This document shows positions 19,588-27,832 of a stretch of DNA of 64,000 nt, in pieces. This DNA is from Cellulosimicrobium cellulans (GTDB lineage: Bacteria > Actinomycetota > Actinomycetes > Actinomycetales > Cellulomonadaceae), in NCBI RefSeq assembly GCF_016907755.1, contig NZ_JAFBCN010000001.1:2914001-2978000 (forward strand), read 5' to 3'. Numbering within the stretch: the stretch's first letter is position 1; every line of letters begins with the position of its first letter. The notes under the pieces were generated by a model. It was not told the origin of the DNA, did not search any database, and was given only the letters and a program-made list of their open reading frames with translations. Both the position numbers and the translations under genes were made by a program.

Positions 19588-20451
19588 ATGAGCGCGACCC
19601 CGCCGCCCGTGCCGCCCCAGGTCCCCGCCCTGCGCGACGTCGCCCCGCCCGGTCCGACGGCCGACGCCGGCTACCGCGACGTGCCCGCCGCCGAGGGCGG
19701 GAACGCCGGGCGCGGGTGGTGGGACGCGAACGCCGCCGAGTACCTCGACGAGCACGGGGCGTTCCTCGGCGCCGTCGACTTCTGCTGGTGCCCCGAGGGG
19801 CTGCGGGAGCGCGACGCCCGACTGCTCGGCGACGTCGCGGGACTCCGCGTGCTCGAGGTCGGCGCCGGGGCGGCTCAGTGCTCGCGCTGGCTCGCCACGC
19901 AGGGGGCGCACGTGGTCGCGACGGACGTCTCCCGGGGGATGCTCGCTGCGGGGACGGCGCTCGACCGGGCGACAGGGATCCGGGTCCCGGCCGTCCAGGC
20001 CGACGCGCGCCGCCTGCCGTTCGCGGACGACGTCTTCGACGTCGCGTTCACGTCGTTCGGCGCGATCCCGTTCGTCCCCGACGCCGACGCGATCCACCGC
20101 GAGGTCGCGCGCGTCCTGCGGCCCGGCGGCACGTGGACGTTCTCGGTCACGCACCCCACACGCTGGGCCTTCCCCGACGACCCGAGCGCCCACGGGCTGA
20201 CCGCGAACCGCTCCTACTTCGATCGGCGCCCCTACGTCGAGACGGACGACGCCGGTCGCGTCGGCTACGCGGAGTACCACCGCACGCTGGGCGACCACGT
20301 GCGCGAGGTGGTCGCCGCCGGGCTGGAGGTGCGCGACGTCGTCGAGCCGGAGTGGCCCGCCGACAACACGGAGGTGTGGGGCGGGTGGGGCCCGGTGCGC
20401 GGCGCCTACCTGCCCGGGACGGCGATCTTCCGCACGCGCCTCCCGGGCTGA
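19588..20451 (+). CDS. Class I SAM-dependent methyltransferase
   Basis: 287 aa. Motif I VLEVGAGAAQCSRWLA, motif II VVATDVS, then DDVFDVAFTSFGAIPFV and VLRPGGTWTFSVTHP are the Rossmann methyltransferase signatures (Methyltransf_11 type). The substrate is unknown; the C-terminal WPADNTEVWGGWGP segment is typical of a conserved actinobacterial group. The ATG start has GAGAAT 6 nt upstream (leaderless) or a weak GGGAG 9 nt away. It is convergent with polA, leaving only 10 bp between the stops. Confidence 0.88.
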   Translation: MSATPPPVPPQVPALRDVAPPGPTADAGYRDVPAAEGGNAGRGWWDANAAEYLDEHGAFLGAVDFCWCPEGLRERDARLLGDVAGLRVLEVGAGAAQCSRWLATQGAHVVATDVSRGMLAAGTALDRATGIRVPAVQADARRLPFADDVFDVAFTSFGAIPFVPDADAIHREVARVLRPGGTWTFSVTHPTRWAFPDDPSAHGLTANRSYFDRRPYVETDDAGRVGYAEYHRTLGDHVREVVAAGLEVRDVVEPEWPADNTEVWGGWGPVRGAYLPGTAIFRTRLPG

Positions 20452-20461
20452 CGAACCCTCG

Positions 20462-23146
20462 TCAGTGCCCCGCGTCGTGCCACGTGGCGCCGACGCCGAC
20501 CGAGACGTCGAGCGGGACGTCGAGATCTGCCGCCGCACCCATCTGCGTGCGCAGCACGTCCTCGACGGCGTCGCGCTCGCCCGGGGCGACCTCGACCACG
20601 AGCTCGTCGTGCACCTGCAGGAGCAGGCGCGAGCGCAGCCCGCGCTCGTCGATCGCCCGCTGGACGCCCAGCATCGCGACCTTGATGATGTCGGCCGCGC
20701 TGCCCTGGATCGGCGCGTTGAGGGCCATACGCTCCGCCATCTGGCGACGCTGGCGGTTGTCGCTCGTGAGGTCGGGCAGGTACCGGCGGCGCCCGAGGAT
20801 CGTCGCCGTGTACCCCGTGGCGCGCGCCTCGTCGACGACGCCAGTGAGGTAGTCGCGCACGCCTCCGAACCGCTCGAAGTAGTCGTCCATGAGCTTCTGG
20901 GCCTCGCCGACCTCGATGGTGAGCTGCTGCGAGAGCCCGAAGGCCGAGAGCCCGTACGCGAGTCCGTAGGACATCGCCTTGATCTTCGAGCGCATCGCGG
21001 GCGTGACCTCGGCCGCCGGCACCTCGAACACCCGTGAGCCGACGTAGGAGTGCAGGTCCTCGCCCGACCGGAACGCCTCGATGAGACCCTCGTCGCCGGA
21101 GAGATGCGCCATGATGCGCATCTCGATCTGGCTGTAGTCGGCCGTCAGGAGCGTCTCGTAGCCCTCGCCGACGACGAACGCGCGGCGGATGCGCCGCCCG
21201 GCCTCCGTGCGGATCGGGATGTTCTGCAGGTTCGGGTCGGTCGAGCTGAGGCGACCCGTCGCCGCGATCGTCTGCTGGAACGTCGTGTGGATGCGGCCGT
21301 CGTCCGCGACCGACTTGAGCAGGCCCTCGACCGTCTGGCGCAGGCGCGAGGCGTCGCGGTGGGCCAGCAGGTGCTCGAGGAACGGGTGCTGCGTCTTGAC
21401 GAAGAGGTCCGCGAGCGCCGACGCGTCGGTCGTGTAGCCCGTCTTGATCTTCTTCGTCTTGGGCATGCCGAGCTGGTCGAACAGGACCTCCTGGAGCTGC
21501 TTGGGTGAGCCCAGGTTCACCTCGCGCCCGATGACCGCGTACGCCTCGGCCGCGGCCGTCGCGACGAGGTCGCCGAAGTGCTGCTCGAGCTCGCGCAGGT
21601 ACTCGACGTCCGCCGCGATGCCGCGCTGCTCCATGCGCGCGAGCACCTGGGCCAGCGGGAGCTCGAGGTCCGTGAGGAGGGTCGTGGCGTCACGGTCCTC
21701 GAGCTCGCCGGCGAGGACGTCCCCGAGCTGGGCGACGGCGAGCGCGCGGACGGCGTCGCGCTCCTGCTCGCCGTTGCCGTCGAGCGAGAGGTCGAGCGCA
21801 CCCTGCGCGTCGTTGCCGGCCTCGGTGTCGGGACGCAGCTCGCGGTGCAGGTGGCGCACGACGAGGTCGCCGAGGTCGTAGCCGCGCTGGTCGGGGTGGC
21901 ACAGGTAGGCCGCGAGCTCGGTGTCGAACGTGACGCCCGCGAGGTCGTAGCCGCGCGCCGCGAGCTCGTGCCACGCGGCCTTCGCGCCGTGCACGACCTT
22001 CGGCCGCTCCGGGTCCGCGAGCCACGTGGCCAACGCCTCGTCGTCGGCGCCCGCGACGTCGGCGAGCTCGAGCGCGACCGCCGCCCCGGCGTCGTCGGAC
22101 ACCGCGAGGCCCCACGCGTCCCCGCCGCCCGGCACGGCCTTGCCGGCCACCTCGACGCCCAGCGGACGCGCGCCGTGCTCGGCGAGCCACGCGCCCAGGC
22201 CTCCCGGCAGGACGTCGGCGAGCGTGACGTCGAACCCCGCCTCGGCCTCGACCTCGCCCTCGGGGGCGATCGCGAAGAGCCGGTCGCGCAGGGCTCGGAA
22301 CTCCAGGGCGTCGAGCACGCGGTGGGCGGCCTCGCGGTCCCACGGGCGCGTCGCGAGGTCGTCGGGGCCGACGGGCAGCTCGAGGTCGCGCAGGAGCGCG
22401 TTGAGCCGTCGGTTGAGGCGGACCTGGTCGAGGTGCGCCCGGAGGTTCTCCCCCGCCTTGCCCTTGATCTCGTCCGCGTGGTCCAGCAGGCCGTCGAGAT
22501 CGCCGTAGGCCGTGATCCACTTCGCGGCCGTCTTGGGGCCGACGCCGGGGATGCCCGGCAGGTTGTCCGAGGTCTCCCCCACGAGCGCTGCCAGGTCGCT
22601 GTACCGCTCGGGCGGGACCCCGTACTTCTCGACGACGGCCGCGCCGTCCATGCGCGCAAGCTCGGAGACCCCCTTCTTCGGGTACAGCACGGTGACGTCC
22701 GGGCCGATGAGCTGGAACGAGTCGCGGTCGCCCGAGCAGACGAGGACCTCCATCCCGGCGGCTGCCCCCTGCGTGGCGAGCGTCGCGAAGATGTCGTCCG
22801 CCTCGTAGCCCTCGCGCTCGAGCGTCGGGATGTGCAGCGTCTCGAGGATCTCCTTGATGAGCGGGACCTGGCCGCGGAACGGCTCGGGCGACGACTCGCG
22901 CGTGCCCTTGTAGCTCGGGAGGATCTCGGTGCGGAACGACTGGCGACCCGCGTCGAAGGCGACGGCGACGTGCGTCGGCTCCTCGTCGCGCAGGAGGTTG
23001 ATGAGCATCGACGTGAAGCCGTACACCGCGTTCGTGTGCTGCCCCGTGGTCGTCGAGAAGTTCTCCGCCGGGAGCGCGAAGAACGCGCGGTAGGCCATGG
23101 AGTGTCCGTCGATGAGCAGGAGGCGAGGTCGCGCGGAGGTCGTCAC
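20462..23146 (-). CDS. polA: DNA polymerase I
   Basis: 894 aa. The N-terminal 5' nuclease domain (DGHSMAYRAFFALP, GYEADD, GETSDNLPGIPGVGPKTA) is intact. The middle 3'-5' exonuclease-like domain has lost the metal-binding residues: the usual FDTE is replaced by GVEVAG. The polymerase motifs are intact: A DYSQIEMR, B RSKIKAMSYGLAYG, C QVHDELVVE. It therefore fills gaps and removes RNA/flaps but probably does not proofread, as in mycobacteria. The GTG 23146 start follows TAGGTT by 7 nt (leaderless); the alternative ATG is 23167. Confidence 0.96.
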   Translation of the reverse strand: MTTSARPRLLLIDGHSMAYRAFFALPAENFSTTTGQHTNAVYGFTSMLINLLRDEEPTHVAVAFDAGRQSFRTEILPSYKGTRESSPEPFRGQVPLIKEILETLHIPTLEREGYEADDIFATLATQGAAAGMEVLVCSGDRDSFQLIGPDVTVLYPKKGVSELARMDGAAVVEKYGVPPERYSDLAALVGETSDNLPGIPGVGPKTAAKWITAYGDLDGLLDHADEIKGKAGENLRAHLDQVRLNRRLNALLRDLELPVGPDDLATRPWDREAAHRVLDALEFRALRDRLFAIAPEGEVEAEAGFDVTLADVLPGGLGAWLAEHGARPLGVEVAGKAVPGGGDAWGLAVSDDAGAAVALELADVAGADDEALATWLADPERPKVVHGAKAAWHELAARGYDLAGVTFDTELAAYLCHPDQRGYDLGDLVVRHLHRELRPDTEAGNDAQGALDLSLDGNGEQERDAVRALAVAQLGDVLAGELEDRDATTLLTDLELPLAQVLARMEQRGIAADVEYLRELEQHFGDLVATAAAEAYAVIGREVNLGSPKQLQEVLFDQLGMPKTKKIKTGYTTDASALADLFVKTQHPFLEHLLAHRDASRLRQTVEGLLKSVADDGRIHTTFQQTIAATGRLSSTDPNLQNIPIRTEAGRRIRRAFVVGEGYETLLTADYSQIEMRIMAHLSGDEGLIEAFRSGEDLHSYVGSRVFEVPAAEVTPAMRSKIKAMSYGLAYGLSAFGLSQQLTIEVGEAQKLMDDYFERFGGVRDYLTGVVDEARATGYTATILGRRRYLPDLTSDNRQRRQMAERMALNAPIQGSAADIIKVAMLGVQRAIDERGLRSRLLLQVHDELVVEVAPGERDAVEDVLRTQMGAAADLDVPLDVSVGVGATWHDAGH

Positions 23147-23165
23147 GGGTGCCAACCTACAGTCC

Positions 23166-23648
23166 ATGACCGACACGCACGGCCCCGACCGGACCACCGA
23201 CCCCACCGCGCCCGCGCCTGCCGCGGCAGGGGCCCCCGAGGCCCCGCGCCACGCCTACGAGGCCATGGGCCTGCGTACCGCGGGCACGCTCATCGAGCGC
23301 ATGGGCATCGAGCTGGAGGACGTGAGCGCGGACCGCGTCACCGCCCGCATGCCCGTCGCGGGCAACACCCAGCCCGCCGGGCTCCTGCACGGGGGCGCGT
23401 CGGTGGTGCTCGCCGAGACGCTCGGATCGATCGCCGCCCAGCTCCACGGCGGGCCGGGGCGCGCCGCGGTGGGCATCGAGGTCAACGCGACGCACCACCG
23501 AGGGGTGCGCGACGGCTGGGTCCACGGGGAGGCGGTCGCGGTGCACCGTGGCCGCACGACGGCGAGCTACGAGATCGTGGTGTCCGACGACGCGGGGCGT
23601 CGCGTGTGCACGGCGCGCCTCACGTGCATGATCCTCAGCCTGGACTGA
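23166..23648 (+). CDS. PaaI-family hotdog thioesterase
   Basis: 160 aa single hotdog domain. The motif NTQPAGLLHGGASVVLAET carries the HGG signature and the catalytic-type Glu of PaaI/4HBT thioesterases, followed by GIEVNATHHRGVRDG. The family hydrolyses acyl-CoA thioesters; some actinobacterial members act on hydroxybenzoyl- or naphthoyl-CoA. The first ~35 residues are Pro/Ala-rich, and a shorter start at ATG 23265 is possible. It is divergent from polA with only 19 bp between the starts. Confidence 0.87.
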   Translation: MTDTHGPDRTTDPTAPAPAAAGAPEAPRHAYEAMGLRTAGTLIERMGIELEDVSADRVTARMPVAGNTQPAGLLHGGASVVLAETLGSIAAQLHGGPGRAAVGIEVNATHHRGVRDGWVHGEAVAVHRGRTTASYEIVVSDDAGRRVCTARLTCMILSLD

Positions 23649-23675
23649 CGACGCCGCGGGCGCCCGTCCGCCGGC

Positions 23676-24341
23676 TCAGCCGGGCAGGGTCTCGCGGGCC
23701 TCGACCGGGGTCACGACGCCGCTGCGGCTGCGGTACTCCGCCTGGAACTCGCGCAGGTCGACCGGGCCGGACATCGTCTCGGTCCGGGCGCGACGGCGGC
23801 GCGCGATGAGATCCTCGAGGGACCGGGTGCCCCGGCGGGTCGGCGTGAGATCGGCCGCGAGGCGGCGCTGCAGCACCGCGGTCGACACGACGCGGTGGCC
23901 CGCGACCGGGCCGAAGCCGAGCCGCGCGAGGAAGCGCTGGACGCCGCGCGAGCCGGGGATCGGCACCGAGTAGACGTGCGTCGCGCCGGCGGTGGCGGCG
24001 AGGTCGGCGGTCGCGCTGAGCAGTGCGTGGCCCACGCCGCGACGGCGCGCGTCCTCGCCGACGTAGACGGCCTCGACGTACAGGCTCGGCTCGTCGGCGA
24101 ACAGGTGCGGGTCGAGCACGCGCGCCAGCACGAACCCGACAGGACGGCCGTCGTGCAGGGCGACGAGGACGTTGCCGCCGGGCAACGTCAGCAGCACCGA
24201 CAGATGCCGGACCAGGCGGTCCTCGTCGGGCGCGCAGATCTGGGCCCCGGACGCCGACTCGCGGCGAGCCTCCGAGCACAGCACAGCGATCCCCGGCAGG
24301 TCGTCACCGACCGCGGGCCTGACCTCCACTGCTGGGCGCAC
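23676..24341 (-). CDS. GNAT family N-acetyltransferase
   Basis: 221 aa. GNAT fold: EVRPAVGDDLPGIAVL at strand 1, then LYVEAVYVGEDARRRGVGHALL with the acetyl-CoA-binding R-R-x-G-V-G loop, and FLARLGFGPVAGHRV near the end. The acceptor substrate is unknown. The C-terminal ~50 residues form a basic extension (SLEDLIARRRRARTE). The GTG 24341 start is chosen for its GGAGGAG Shine-Dalgarno; in-frame sequence further upstream contains the promoter. Confidence 0.87.
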   Translation of the reverse strand: MRPAVEVRPAVGDDLPGIAVLCSEARRESASGAQICAPDEDRLVRHLSVLLTLPGGNVLVALHDGRPVGFVLARVLDPHLFADEPSLYVEAVYVGEDARRRGVGHALLSATADLAATAGATHVYSVPIPGSRGVQRFLARLGFGPVAGHRVVSTAVLQRRLAADLTPTRRGTRSLEDLIARRRRARTETMSGPVDLREFQAEYRSRSGVVTPVEARETLPG

Positions 24342-24498
24342 CGCGCTCCTCCTCGTTCGCACCGTGGGACCGACGGCACCGAGGGACGTGGGGGGTGAGA
24401 TGGTCCACGTCGCTCGGACGGCGCCGTCGGCCGTCGACTGAGCACTACGTGGCGACCGCGTGTCCACCGCCCCGGGAACTACTGGACGCCAGTCCAAG

Positions 24499-24527
24499 AC
24501 GATAGCCCGCCCGGGACGCCGTGACAA
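24499..24527 (-). promoter_or_regulatory. Promoter of the GNAT gene
   Basis: Minus-strand -35 TTGTCA (24527-24522), 17-nt spacer, -10 TATCGT (24504-24499), close to consensus. An inverted repeat ACTGG-ACG-CCAGT at 24481-24493 covers the expected start site and could be an operator. The predicted leader is about 150 nt. Confidence 0.68.
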
Positions 24528-24528
24528 A

Positions 24529-24544
24529 GGTCCTGCTCAGGACC
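24529..24544 (-). terminator. Terminator of pdtaR
   Basis: Minus-strand hairpin GGTCCT-GAGC-AGGACC followed directly by TTTGTC, a compact Rho-independent terminator. It abuts the -35 of the downstream GNAT promoter. Confidence 0.75.
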
Positions 24545-24576
24545 CCGGCCACGGCCGATCGGTCGCCGCCGCAGGC

Positions 24577-25251
24577 TCAGGCGCCGCCGACCTGCTCGAT
24601 GACGGCGTCCGCGACCTCGCGCATGGTGAGGCGACGGTCCATCGACGTCTTCTGGATCCAGCGGAACGACTCCGGCTCCGACAGGCCCATCTTGGTCATG
24701 AGCAGACCCTTGGCGCGGTCCACGCGCTTGCGCGTCTCGAAGCGCTCGGCCAGGTCCGCGACCTCGGACTCGAGCGCCGTGATCTGCGAGTAGCGCGAGA
24801 TCGCGATCTCGACCGCGGGCAGCAGGTCCGCCGGCGTGAACGGCTTGACGACGTAGGCCATGGCCCCCGCGTCACGCGCCCGCTCGACGAGCTCCGCCTG
24901 CGAGAACGCCGTCAGCAGGACGACGGGCGCGGCGTGCGCCTTGCCGATCTGCTCCGCGGCGGAGATGCCGTCGAGCTCGGGCATCTTCACGTCCATGACG
25001 ACGACGTCGGGCTTGAGCTCGAGCGCCAGCTTCACCGCCGTCGCGCCGTCGCCGGCCTCGCCGACGACGTCGAACCCGGCGTCGCGCAGCGTCTCGACCA
25101 CGTCGAGACGGATCAGGGCCTCGTCCTCGGCGACGACCGCGCGTCGCGCGGGACGGCCCGACGGGGCGGGGGTCGCGGCGGGCTCGGGCTCGATCATCGG
25201 GGGCAGGTCGAGCGGCTGCTTGTCCTCGGGCTGCGCTGTCTGGTCACTCAC
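24577..25251 (-). CDS. pdtaR: ANTAR-domain response regulator (PdtaR)
   Basis: 224 aa. Receiver domain with acidic pair AEDE (41-44), phospho-acceptor Asp87 (VVVMDVKMPE) and the switch Lys in VVKPF; then a coiled linker and an ANTAR RNA-binding domain (ETRKRVDRAKGLLMTK). It closely resembles mycobacterial PdtaR, the partner of sensor kinase PdtaS, which controls transcripts by anti-termination. An extra ~37-residue Pro/Glu-rich N-terminus precedes the receiver. No kinase is adjacent. GTG 25251 lies 7 nt after TACAGT (leaderless). Confidence 0.93.
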   Translation of the reverse strand: MSDQTAQPEDKQPLDLPPMIEPEPAATPAPSGRPARRAVVAEDEALIRLDVVETLRDAGFDVVGEAGDGATAVKLALELKPDVVVMDVKMPELDGISAAEQIGKAHAAPVVLLTAFSQAELVERARDAGAMAYVVKPFTPADLLPAVEIAISRYSQITALESEVADLAERFETRKRVDRAKGLLMTKMGLSEPESFRWIQKTSMDRRLTMREVADAVIEQVGGA

Positions 25252-25390
25252 GGGGTTCACTGTAGTGCGCCGCACCCCGTGCCGCCCCCGTGTTTCACCC
25301 TCGGAGGAGTGTGATTCTCGTGAAGGCGCACGCGTGTGGTTCGATGGTGCACGCGCTGCGGACCCGGTCGGACCGGTCCCGACGCGCACC

Positions 25391-25464
25391 GCCCCGGTAG
25401 CCCAACCGGCAGAGGCGTTCGGCTCAAACCCGATCCAGTGTGGGTTCGAATCCCACCCGGGGCA
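25391..25464 (+). tRNA. tRNA-Leu (CAA) with a short variable loop
   Basis: A 74-nt cloverleaf. Acceptor GCCCCGG/CCGGGGC is fully paired; the D arm has a 3-bp stem (GCC/GGC) and a loop with GG; the anticodon loop CTCAAAC gives anticodon CAA (UUG, Leu); the T arm is GTGGG-TTCGAAT-CCCAC; discriminator is A. CCA is not encoded. The variable region is only 5 nt (CCAGT), whereas bacterial tRNA-Leu normally has a long variable arm, and base pair 27-43 is a U-U mismatch. The 11-nt D loop resembles that of tRNA-Leu. Identity as Leu rests on the anticodon. Confidence 0.85.
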
Positions 25465-25588
25465 CCCTCCGTCCCTGGCGACGTCCCGACGTCGTGACGC
25501 CCAGGAAACCGCAGGAAACACTCTCGTCACACCCTGCTCGTACCGTCCGAGCAGGGCGCGTCGCCGTGCGTCCGGTGGGAGGTGACCG

Positions 25589-27832
25589 GTGCTCGAGCAC
25601 GTGGACCCGTTCGTGGGGACGGGTGTGACCGACCTCCCGACGCCGACCGGTCTCGCCGCGACGTGGTGGTCCCCCAAGCCGCTCGTCGGGAACACCCACC
25701 CCGGCGCCGCCCACCCGCTCGGGATGGTCTCGGCGTGCGCCTACTCGGGCGCCTACCCGACGGGGTACGGCCGGTACGACCTCGGCACCGAGGGCGTGCC
25801 GAGCACGCTGTTCGACCATCCGGTCGCGTCGGGCCTCACGCACTTCCAGCAGTCCGGCACGGGCGCGATCCGCAAGTACTACAACTACGTGCGCGTGACG
25901 CCCATGCTCGAGCCGCTCGACGCGCTCGGCCGGCACTGGGACCTGCTCGGCGAGGAGGCCTCCCCCGGGTACTACGCCGCCACGCTCGGCAACGGGGTCC
26001 GGTGCGAGGTCACGGTCGGGCCCAAGAGCGCCGTCCACCGCTACACGTTCCCCGCGCACGCCGACGCCCGCCTCGTCGTCGACCTCTCGCTCGGCGGGCT
26101 GGCGATCCCTCACGGCACGACCGTGCCCCTGCGCGCGCACCTCGCGACGCTCGGCCCGGGGACGGCGGCCGGCGAGATCGTCGTGGAGGGTGCGCCGCTC
26201 GCGGTCCACCTCCAGTGCGACGCCCGCCGCTGGCGGCAGATGCTCTGGTACGACCGCCGGCTGATGCCGGGGAGCACGCGCCTCGACCTCGGCGGGATCC
26301 GTCCCACCACGCTGCGGTCGTTCGGGCTGCTCTGGGCGGGTCCGACGACGCCCGGGCAGGTCGTCGAGCTCCGCCTCGGGTTCTCGCTGCGCGGCCCGGA
26401 GCGGGCGCGCGCGAACCTCGTCGCCGACTGCGGTCCCGCGCCCGCGGCCTTCGAGGCGCGGCACCACCGCACCGCGGCGACCTGGAGCGAGCACCTGGAC
26501 CGGATCGAGGTCGCGTGCCCGGACCCCGAGCGCCGGACCGTCTTCGCGACCGCGCTCTACCACGCGCTCCTCAAGCCGTGCCTCGCCCCGGACGAGAGCC
26601 CGTTCTGGCCGGGCGACACGCCCTTCGCGTTCGACGTGTCGACGATGTGGGACATCTACCGGACACAGCTCCCGCTCCTGACGACCTTCTGGCCGGAGCG
26701 CGCCGTCGAGCTCGCCGCCGCGCTCCTGCACGTCTGCGAGGAGGAGGGGAACTTCCCGATCGGCTACCGGATGGCGCGCGGGGCCGACCGCTTCTCGCGC
26801 CAGGCGAGCGCGCTCGCGCACACGTTCCTCGCCGACCTGTGCGCGCTCGACGAGCCGGGCCTCGACTGGGACTGGGCGCTCGTGCACCTGCACAACGACC
26901 TGCGCCGGACCTACGGCGAGGACTACCTGCTCCACGGCGTCGCGCACCCGATCAGCCACACGCTCGATCTCGCGTTCGGCTACTGGTGCACCGCGCTCGT
27001 CGCGCGCCGCGTCGGCGACCACGCGCTTGCCGACGAGCTCACGCGGCACGCCCGCGGGTGGGTGAGCGCGTTCGATCCCGCCACCGGGCTGCTGCACGAC
27101 TCGACCTTCTACGAGGGCGGTCGGTGGAACTACTCCTTCCGCCTCCTGCACGACATGGCGGCGCGGATCGGGCTCGCAGGCGGCGACGAGGCGTTCGTCG
27201 CGCTCCTCGACCGGTTCTTCGGCGTCGGTGCACCGGCCGTGAGGCAGCCGGGCGAGCAGCCGTCCGCCGCCGAGATGGCCGCCGGGTACGCGCTGAACCG
27301 CTTCGAGGGGCTGAACAACGAGCCCGACATGGACGCGCCGTGGGCCTACCACTACGCCGGGCGCCCCGACCGGACGGCCGAGGTCGTGCACGCCGCGGTC
27401 CACCAGCGCTTCGGCACCGGGCCGGGCGGCCTGCCCGGCAACGACGACTCGGGCGCGCTGAGCTCGTGGTACGTCTGGGCGTCGCTCGGCCTGTTCCCGG
27501 TCGCCGGGCAGGGGATCTTCCTCGTCAGCGTGCCGTCGTTCGCCGAGTCCCGCCTCCACGTCCCCGGCGGGACGCTCACGATCGAGACCACCGGCTTCGT
27601 CGAGCCCGGCCCGCGCACGCCGCCGCAGCACGTGCGCGCCGCGTGGCTCGACGGCCGCCCGCTCCACCGCACCTGGCTCCCCGCGACGCGCGTGCGCCGC
27701 GGCGGGCGCCTCCTCCTCGAGCTCGGTCCGCACCCCTCCGACTGGGGCACCGCGCCCGAGCACCGGCCGCCGTCGTACCCCGACGGGAGCCCCGCACACC
27801 ACCCGACCGACCAGACCCCGGAGACGTCATGA
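25589..27832 (+). CDS. GH92 family glycosidase (alpha-mannosidase type)
   Basis: 747 aa. N-terminal beta-sandwich (VDPFVGTG near residue 5, the GH92 start) and a C-terminal (alpha/alpha)6 barrel. GH92 hallmarks are visible: WPGDTPFAFDVSTMWDIYRTQLPLL, NEPDMDAPWAYHYAGRPD and GLPGNDDSGALSSWYVWASLGLFP, the last holding the catalytic acid/base region. The family is Ca2+-dependent exo-alpha-mannosidases. No signal peptide is present, so it is predicted to be cytoplasmic. GTG 25589 has GGGAGGTGA upstream. Its stop overlaps the next gene's ATG by 4 nt. Confidence 0.92.
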   Translation: MLEHVDPFVGTGVTDLPTPTGLAATWWSPKPLVGNTHPGAAHPLGMVSACAYSGAYPTGYGRYDLGTEGVPSTLFDHPVASGLTHFQQSGTGAIRKYYNYVRVTPMLEPLDALGRHWDLLGEEASPGYYAATLGNGVRCEVTVGPKSAVHRYTFPAHADARLVVDLSLGGLAIPHGTTVPLRAHLATLGPGTAAGEIVVEGAPLAVHLQCDARRWRQMLWYDRRLMPGSTRLDLGGIRPTTLRSFGLLWAGPTTPGQVVELRLGFSLRGPERARANLVADCGPAPAAFEARHHRTAATWSEHLDRIEVACPDPERRTVFATALYHALLKPCLAPDESPFWPGDTPFAFDVSTMWDIYRTQLPLLTTFWPERAVELAAALLHVCEEEGNFPIGYRMARGADRFSRQASALAHTFLADLCALDEPGLDWDWALVHLHNDLRRTYGEDYLLHGVAHPISHTLDLAFGYWCTALVARRVGDHALADELTRHARGWVSAFDPATGLLHDSTFYEGGRWNYSFRLLHDMAARIGLAGGDEAFVALLDRFFGVGAPAVRQPGEQPSAAEMAAGYALNRFEGLNNEPDMDAPWAYHYAGRPDRTAEVVHAAVHQRFGTGPGGLPGNDDSGALSSWYVWASLGLFPVAGQGIFLVSVPSFAESRLHVPGGTLTIETTGFVEPGPRTPPQHVRAAWLDGRPLHRTWLPATRVRRGGRLLLELGPHPSDWGTAPEHRPPSYPDGSPAHHPTDQTPETS

